From assembly GCA_001972305.1 (NCBI GenBank), contig BDDD01000023.1, positions 355,707-419,706 on the forward strand: a stretch of 64,000 bases of DNA, given 5' to 3'. Below the pieces are notes generated by a model. The model was not told the DNA's origin. It saw only the letters and a program-made list of their open reading frames with translations, and searched no databases. A program made the translations under genes and the position numbers. This stretch comes from Cephalotus follicularis. Lineage: Eukaryota; Streptophyta; Magnoliopsida; Oxalidales; Cephalotaceae. Below are positions 57,886 through 64,000 of this stretch, one piece after another (position 1 is the stretch's first letter; every line of letters begins with the position of its first letter).

Positions 57886-58644
57886 TCACTCAGCAACTTC
57901 AACAAACGAGGTCAGGTGCAACATCAATAGTTTAGATCTGATGTCAGGTCGAAGGCCTTTCAGGAACCTCTGGATCATCCGTGACTCACCCTCCACAAGA
58001 TAAGGTGTGTGTCTTGCCAGATCCACAAATCTGGTCTGGTACTGAGCTACCGTCATATCTCCTTGACGTAACTCCATCCACTCTGTCTCCCATTGATCAC
58101 GCTCAATCTGTGGCACATAAGCATCAAGAAACTCGGACTGAAATCTGTCCCAAGTCCGGTCAAGTCCACAGGTCTCCCATTTTGCTCCAGTCCTTTCCCA
58201 CCAGTAAGTCGCCTCGCCCCACAAGCGGTACACAGCAAAATTGAGCTTCTGGTCATCAGTGCATTCCAGTACAGCAAATATCTTCTCCAAGTCTCTTATC
58301 CACCGCTCGGCAACAGTAGCATTCAGTTCACCATTGAAAGTCGGAGGATTCTGTCTCATGAACCGCTCCAAATCTCTGCCAAATCCACCGGCATGACAAG
58401 CATCGGGTGCTTGCTGATATGCCCGGTTAGCCTCGTACATTTGCCGGATCTGTTCCATGTTTGCTGCATTTGCTTGCATCTGCTGTCGGAAAAGATCAGC
58501 CAGGTGGTCAAAATTACTACTCTCGTCATGCGCTGGAGGAACGTTCACTCCTTCATTCATTGGCGGAATATTTTCAGGTACTGGCGGAGCATTGATTCCC
58601 TCGTCGGCTCTACGCCTTCCTCTTCTTCCCCTTCATAGGTCCAT
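57886..58644 (-). pseudogene. C gag (capsid), mostly open
   Basis: From ATG at 58644 (MDL then a TGA where A has CGA), reopening at 58560 for 224 residues: RDLERFMRQNPPTFNGELNA, LECTDDQKLNFAVYRLWGEA, ERDQWETEWMELRQGDMTVA and GLRPDIRSKLLMLHLTSFVE, the full retrotrans_gag domain. A stop near 57887 separates it from the linker. Gag forms the particle of gypsy elements. Confidence 0.88.
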
Positions 58645-58734
58645 TCTGTTTCCTATATGGAATGACAAAATCATTAGGAAACATTTCACTTAATTTTCTG
58701 AGAAACTTATCCCAGCTTAGCATATATGGAATAT

Positions 58735-58746
58735 GCTCTGATACCA
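58735..58746 (-). other. C primer-binding site
   Basis: TGGTATCAGAGC on the minus strand, three bases inside the 5' LTR boundary. Confidence 0.9.
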
Positions 58747-59946
58747 TGCTGTCACACCCCGTTTTCCACTCATTTATGTTAAGACAAGCATATCAGGTGA
58801 TATCAGAAATAAGCATAAGAATAATAATCCAGCATTCTCATAACAAATCAAATACATAAGCGGAAGCAATTAAAACTGGATTATAGCATAAGTCATCCGC
58901 ACGCATCCCATACTATGTGCGGGTACAATTTAACAATATCCTTATCATAAGGAAAATACAATAGCACACGGAGTGTGATCCGTTCGATACAATACAAATT
59001 ACAGTACATCATAACAAAATAACAACCTTAAATCGAAGTAGAAGCTCTCCAAGCTTCAGCAGTAACTCCGGTCTCTTCGCTTAATCTGAAATTGTAGGGG
59101 GTTAGCCGTTGTCCTCACTTGGCTAAGTAGGAAGATAATGCATGCTAAGGAATATATGAATGCAACATGTATCACAGTTTATATTTACAATAACATTTCA
59201 GTGTGCCAATATATAAGCAAAGAGGCCAAGTGTCCATAGACAATCCATATGCAAGAATACTGAACAAGGGTACAATCAATCAGTCCAGTGGTTTGTCCGA
59301 AGACCAGTACTGGGCTCAAGACATCGCTAACCCCTAGCCTACATCGAGCCACCTAGCTATCACCCCAACTCCGCTGATGATAGGAGGTAAATAGTGCTAC
59401 TGGCATTTAGCGGGCACTTAACAATCAAGCTCTGCATTGCAGGTTGTTTTGGTGTGTACTCTAGCCAACTCCTGGCACATAGGACCACCTCCGTTAGCCA
59501 GTGACATCTGCCATCACTCGACTAATCGGCAATATTCATAGACAAACAATTCAATCAGTACAATTAAATAGTAATATTACAGATATAAATAATATGCAAT
59601 ATCAAAGTGTTTTCTTTAGAAAATATAACATTTCAGTGATCATACATCTCATATGCGGAAAACGATATCAGTACAGTAGTGGTTTCCAATTCAGAAACGA
59701 ACAGTAGGTGATAAAACAGTAGGTGATAAATCAGTAGTTTCTTGTAAATAATAGTTTTCATTTGAAAATGATGGTTGAACCATGAATTGTGCATATAGCA
59801 CATAGTTCGTTTGATCGTTGCAATATAAGTAGTAGCGATGTTAAATAACATCAAAACAGTATATACCATATAATGGTAGCATATGCAATTCAATAACAGT
59901 ACAAGACAGTAGCAATTCAATCAATATTATGCAATTTTACCCAGGA

Positions 59947-60060
59947 CAGTCGACTGCCCTCAAGAATAGTCGACTGCTTTGGTTGAGTAGTCGACTGCTT
60001 TGCCTTAGCAATCGACTGGATAGGGTTGAGTAGTCGACTGCCATGAAGAACAATCGACTG
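59947..60060. repeat. CAGTCGACTG palindrome array 1 in C 5' LTR
   Basis: Six palindromes (two with CAATCGACTG), spaced 20-22 bp. Confidence 0.9.
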
Positions 60061-61073
60061 CTTCTGCCCAGAAAGTGCAGGCAGTAGTAGTTTGTATGCA
60101 ATTCAATGTCCAATTCCACACATGCAATCATACAGAAAATAAAATACATGATATGCATAAAATATCTTCCATAACATATCACTACCCCTACCTTAATCTG
60201 CTATCCCAAGATCAATTGGAGTGATCTTTCTCTTTGAGTTTCCAAAGTCTTTTCCACAACAATCTTTCAATTCTAGCAGGTACAATCTATGTATGCATGT
60301 TTATGGACACATGCATTAGTACCAGTATGTTTCAGTAAATACTTATAAGAACTACAATTCCAACAGTAGCTTAATCATCAAGTTCCCTAAGTCTTAACTT
60401 CCATTTAACAACTTCCTTTGAACTCTATGTCAACTATTATTCAATCTCGGATTCATTGATCTTAATGTTGACAGAAGGTATACATGTGCTTAGGGAAGTC
60501 AGTAAGTTATATCATTCTAACTAACAACAACAATAATCCAATTAGAGGTATAATCTCCATTTATACTTGAACCATTATTACTTTCAATTTCTATTGTAGA
60601 AGCTGTTGATTCCTAACCAAGTTAACAGAAGACATTAACATTCTCCTAGTTATACTATCATCATTTAATAGTGAGTTCGAATTAAGGACTTACCAAGAAC
60701 TCCAAAGCTTCAGTTCTCTTCCTTGAGCTCTAATATTCCCCAATGCAAGCTTTCAATAATCCCAGCAACTCTCCTCAATTTTTCAGTGTTTCTAACACTC
60801 ACTCTCAACTCATGCACAGCTGATATAAGCCTTGAATTCGCCAGATTCCTTACTCTGCTTTCCTCTCCTTCTTCTCTCTCTCACATGCACTCCTCTTTCT
60901 CACCTTTCTCTCCTTTGATTCTTGCAGGTTGCAGGTCTGCAATTGCATATGGAATAGAGGACATGCAAGGCACTCCCCTTGCATGTTATGGCAACTCGTT
61001 ACACGTATTTCCCATGCATGCCACCCCTTGATCTATCTCACGCATGCACAGACACTTGTTCTGCTCCTAATTC

Positions 61074-61200
61074 CAGTCGACTGTCTTCAATTGGCAGTCG
61101 ACTGTCATACCACGCTTTGTACAGTCGACTGTTCCCCTGTGACAGTCGGCTGTCCCTTCACAAACCAGGCAGTCGACTTCCCCCCTGTGGTAGTCGGCTG
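61074..61200. repeat. CAGTCGACTG palindrome array 2 in C 5' LTR
   Basis: Six copies at intervals of 21, 28, 21, 27 and 20-21 bp, the same register as in A, with all CG cores intact except one CAGTCGACTT end. Confidence 0.88.
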
Positions 61201-61277
61201 TCAATGGCTGTTTTAGGGTTTCTTAAGTTTGATTTTTCACCAAATTGCATCTCCATTCATCCGAAGCAATTACCAAT

Positions 61278-62297
61278 TGAAAGACTACAAGAAGGGGGGG
61301 TGAATTGTAGACTTTAAATAAATTATGAACTTTTTTGAAAAATTAGCCAAAATAAAAATTAAACTAACAATTCAAAAACAACAATTATATTCAAACAATT
61401 ATACTAACAAAATAAAGAGATAGAGTAGAAGAATGCAAACACAGTTTTACAGTGGTTCGGCTTAATCTCTTGACTACGTCCACTTTTCTCAAGGATCTTC
61501 TTGAGTTTCCACTAGTATCCGACCTCGAATACAATAGTTGTGATTGAACTCAATCACACACACAAGGGTTCACTTCCCTCAAATATTTGAACAAATACAA
61601 GAATGAATAGCTTTTTGTATCACCTCTTAAAGGCTTGATATAGACTAAATTTGCTCACAATAATAGTTTGAAATAAGACAAGAACAACTCAGAGTAATGC
61701 TATGATTGCTGTATGACTTGATTGATGTTTCTTGGTTGTTCTTGAGCCCTATTTATACTGTTTTTGATGAAAGAGCCGTTGTGTAATGTCTTGTAACCGT
61801 TGGAATAATTTTGGAAACTTTGGCCTTAATTTGTGCATTGATAAGATTTCATCTGACTGTAATTCCCGATCAAAGCATCGCCGATTTTAATATAAGAGTC
61901 GACGCTTCATGTGCTTCCAGTTTGATATTAACTGTCGCCTCTTAGTAACGCTGATGCCTTGTGTCATTCGTAATTTTCAGACATTGAATTTTGACTGCTG
62001 GCGCTTTGAATACTTTGTACACTAAACTGCTGACACTTTGTGCTGAAACTGTCGCCACTTTCAATTTGAGAGCTGGCACTTTGTGCAATTTTTGTAGTCG
62101 ACACTTTCATATTAATTCTCGATGCCTTCAAACTCACAAGCCCAGAAGCGCTGACGCTTTCAATTTGACAGCCACCGCTTTGTCTGGTTGAACTGATTTG
62201 TATCTGGTATATCTTTTTGCTTATCTTGCACAAAACAAACTCATTAGTTGCAAATGTGTTATCATCAAAAATAGGATTTGAGACATAAATGTCAACA
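61278..62297 (-). repeat. D 3' LTR (1020 bp)
   Basis: Different in sequence from the E LTR but similar in length, in the terminal GTCAACA and in the position of its palindrome-like array. It has a GGGGGGG run at 61294-61300. Confidence 0.83.
61870..62190. repeat. Degenerate GTCGAC/GCTGAC array in D
   Basis: Repeats such as AGTCGACGCTT, ACTGCTGACACTTTG, ACTGTCGCCACTTT and GCGCTGACGCTTT recur at about 21-22 bp. More decayed than in B and E but in the equivalent part of the LTR. Confidence 0.72.
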
Positions 62298-63175
62298 ATC
62301 TCCCCCTTTTTGATGATGACAAAAATTTGCTATAAAATTTGAGTAGAATGCAAAAATGATCATTATGGAAATGTAATGCATAAGTGAAAAAATAGTAAAG
62401 CATATATTCAATGGAACATAGAATTCTCTGCCAAAAAGAATGCTACATATGCTAGCTTTGCTCCCCCTCAACTTATGCTCTTTCCTGTTTCTTTGCCATA
62501 AACATTACTCAACATTTTACTTCCCCTGTGCAAAAATCAACAAAGCCTGGTATAAATGCATACTCCCCCTGTGTAAAATAGATAATGCCACCAAATTCAT
62601 ACTCCATGTATACTCCCCCTGTATAAAATAGATAATGCCAAACTCAATGCATTATGAGCTACATTGTTGACACAAATCTGCAGATGCATTATGAGCTACA
62701 AATGCCTACAAATACCAAACATCAATGCTGCAAAAATGCTAGCAGCCCAACACCTATCATAGAACACAACTATGCCTGCATGAGTAACTGCTATGACAGC
62801 AGCCCTGCATACCAGCCTGCAAAATGGAAGCCCCAACATGCCTGCAAATATGTCAACAGCCAACATGCCTACAAAATGCTAACATGCCTGCAAAATGTCA
62901 ACAACCCTGCAAAATGCTAACATGCCTGCAAATATGTCAACAGTGCCTGCAAATATGTCAACAGCCAACATGCCTGCAAAATGTCAACAGCCCTGCAAAA
63001 TGCTAATCAATAATCTACATAATTAGCCTGCAAAATGCCCAGCCCCAACATGAAACAGCCTGCAAAATGCCCAGCCCTGCAAAAATGTCAGCCCCAACAT
63101 GAAGCAACATGAAACAGCAGCCCTGCAAAATGTCAGCCCCAACATGCTTTGAGCAATTCTCCCCCTTTTTTGTTA
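62298..63175 (-). other. Multiple polypurine tracts of D
   Basis: AAGGGGGAG-like minus-strand tracts at about 62298 (next to the LTR), 62461, 62561, 62611 and 63158. Two lie in a 50-bp direct repeat (TACTCCCCCTG then AAAATAGATAATGCC). Confidence 0.75.
62813..63150. repeat. Minisatellite in D internal region
   Basis: Tandem, partly rearranged copies of short words (GCCTGCAAAATG, CAACATGCCTGCAAA, TGTCAACAGCC). The plus-strand frames here, rich in Cys, Gln, Pro and Met, are by-products of the repeat. Confidence 0.85.
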
Positions 63176-63328
63176 ACATCAAAAAGGGATCAATAAAATA
63201 AATATAAAGTGAGCAATATCAAATTATAACATAATTAAATATCATCATCCAACATTTAAACACGAATGGTTTAAAAAGTAATATTACTAGACATACTAAC
63301 TACTATCATAAGAAGACAAATATATATG

Positions 63329-64000
63329 TCAGTCTTTCATTCGATCATCATCGTCATCTCCTAGATCTTCAATGTCGGTGTTGTGATCTTCGACTTCATC
63401 TTCTGGACTTGACGAATGTATTATTCCTTCATTTCCAATAAGTCCTTTCTCAAACAACTTTCTTTCAAGTCTGGTTTATTTACTTTTAATACTCTTGAGT
63501 TCTTTTACGATACTTTGTTTGTTGCTTTCAATACCTTGGATAGCTTGCATAAGCTACTCAAACTGACTAGTAGTAAATAAATGAGCAGGACTACTCTTAA
63601 CTACAGGAGCCATTCCTTCTTGGCCTTGTGCTTCTTCACCTTCTTCATCTCCTTCATTTTCTTCATCAATTCTATTAGAATCGTCATTTCTTGGAATCCA
63701 CGTTCCAAGCCTTTTGTGTCTTTTGAAACCCATCCTTCCAAGTGTTCCTTTGCCTAGTTTGTCACACCTTTGAAGTGCATGATGCACTTCCTCCTCGAGC
63801 TCAATACCAAAATGCATAAGAATTTTGGTAAATATATTACCATATGCCAATCTTGCATTTTCACGGGAATGTATTGCCTTCATATGATTCATAATAAACA
63901 AAGGAATATTAATTCTTCTACCAGTAACAATGTGAAACATAGTATAGGCTTCCATATGTGTTACTTCATCAAAACCGCCAGACTTGGGTAAAACATGCGT
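63329..64000 (-). pseudogene. D plant-transposon-protein-domain reading frame, partial
   Basis: The frame enters from the window edge and reads PKSGGFDEVTHMEAYTMFHI, NIPLFIMNHMKAIHSREN and LAYGNIFTKILMHFGIELEE, then DEENEGDEEGEEAQGQE. The pattern (hxxG-I-IP-I--HM then LPYG-L-T-I--HFGV) is that of the putative plant transposon protein domain common in non-autonomous and envelope-position frames of plant LTR elements; its function is unknown. An in-frame TAG follows SQFE (about 63551) and a TAA lies near 63478. The same frame then has a very acidic tail (EDEVEDHNTDIEDLGDDDD) ending at 63329. It sits just before the polypurine region, where Sireviruses carry an envelope-like frame. Confidence 0.7.

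Larger units (their letters stand above)
50298..61277 (-). mobile_element. Element C: Ty3/gypsy (A family) with nested copia elements
   Basis: Minus strand: 3' LTR (50298-51814 and 54083-54180), polypurine tract, integrase tail, integrase, RT, protease, gag, primer site, 5' LTR (58750-61277). Inserted in B after AGGTG (50293-50297). Interrupted by copia element E (in the 3' LTR), a solo E-family LTR (in the integrase tail) and D (in the 5' LTR, whose last ~110 bp are beyond the window). One N at 56202 stands for missing pol. The LTRs look closer to each other than those of A, so C is probably the younger. Confidence 0.9.
58750..61277 (-). repeat. C 5' LTR, interrupted by D
   Basis: Starts TGTCACACCCCG and is collinear with the A LTRs until GCAATTACCAAT at 61277, where D begins. 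The last ~110 bp must lie beyond D. Arrays at 59947-60060 and 61074-61200. Confidence 0.9.
61278..64000 (-). mobile_element. Element D: Sirevirus-like copia element, 3' part, runs off the window
   Basis: Minus-strand 3' LTR 61278-62297 (plus strand TGAAAGACTACAAG to TGTCAACA), repeated polypurine tracts from 62298, a minisatellite and a reading frame with a plant-transposon-protein domain. The CTTGTAGTCTTTCA terminus, LTR length near 1 kb and repeated AAGGGGGAG tracts suit a Sirevirus or a non-autonomous derivative. It interrupts the 5' LTR of C; the second target duplication is outside the window. Confidence 0.8.

Noticed and set aside
62654..63006. Cys/Gln-rich small proteins
   Set aside because: Products of the minisatellite in D, on the strand opposite to the element.
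1..64000. Species identification
   Set aside because: The element lineages show a flowering plant, but nothing in the sequence lets me name the species without a database search.

Overview
This window looks like a slice of a large, repeat-rich flowering-plant genome, probably a eudicot. I cannot name the species from the sequence alone. Almost every base can be assigned to LTR retrotransposons inserted inside one another. I found no convincing host protein-coding gene, tRNA or rRNA gene. The stretch at 23123-24660 is the only sizeable piece I cannot tie to an element. Element names H, J, K, X, G, F, B, S, A, C, E and D are labels used only here.

Left half (1-23122). The background is a Ty1/copia-type LTR (H1, visible at 3104-6328 and 22987-23122). 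It carries three insertions: the end of a Ty3/gypsy LTR (K, 1-3103), a solo copia-type LTR (J, 3650-5816, target duplication CCCTA), and a complete but decayed Tekay/Del-like gypsy element (X, 6329-22981, target duplication TTTAT). K contains a Cassandra TRIM (1217-2136) with 5S-rRNA-like promoters in both LTRs. X contains G (9453-13834, target duplication GAGAA) in its gag and F (19889-22976, minus strand) in its 3' LTR. G and F belong to the same gypsy family as K.

Middle (23123-50297). After an unassigned stretch comes a decayed copia element (H2, minus strand: LTR, RNase H, RT, integrase), broken at 28546 by B. B is an Athila/Tat-like gypsy element on the minus strand with a tRNA-Asp-type primer site. 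It has lost RT, RNase H and the integrase core. It is arranged LTR-internal-LTR-internal, as if recombined in tandem. Inside B lie a solo LTR (S, 32883-35387) and a full-length Tekay-like element (A, 37859-48183, target duplication TTCTC).

Right part (50298-64000). Element C, a close relative of A, sits in the second internal region of B. It contains a doubly truncated Sirevirus-like copia element with gag only (E, 51815-54079) and a solo LTR of the same family (54376-55410, target duplication CCTCG). It also holds one ambiguous base (56202) marking about 1.2 kb of missing pol, and its right LTR is interrupted by another Sirevirus-like element (D, 61278 to the window edge) with a plant-transposon-protein reading frame.

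The most striking unexplained signal is a set of short GTCGAC-centred palindromes repeated at about 21 bp, two helical turns, with unrelated spacers. The form CAGTCGACTG occurs in gypsy LTRs (K, G, F, A, C, S). The form AAGCGTCGACGCTT occurs in LTRs of both an Athila-like gypsy (B) and Sirevirus-like copia elements (E, D). The spacing is kept while the spacers change, and the feature crosses superfamilies.
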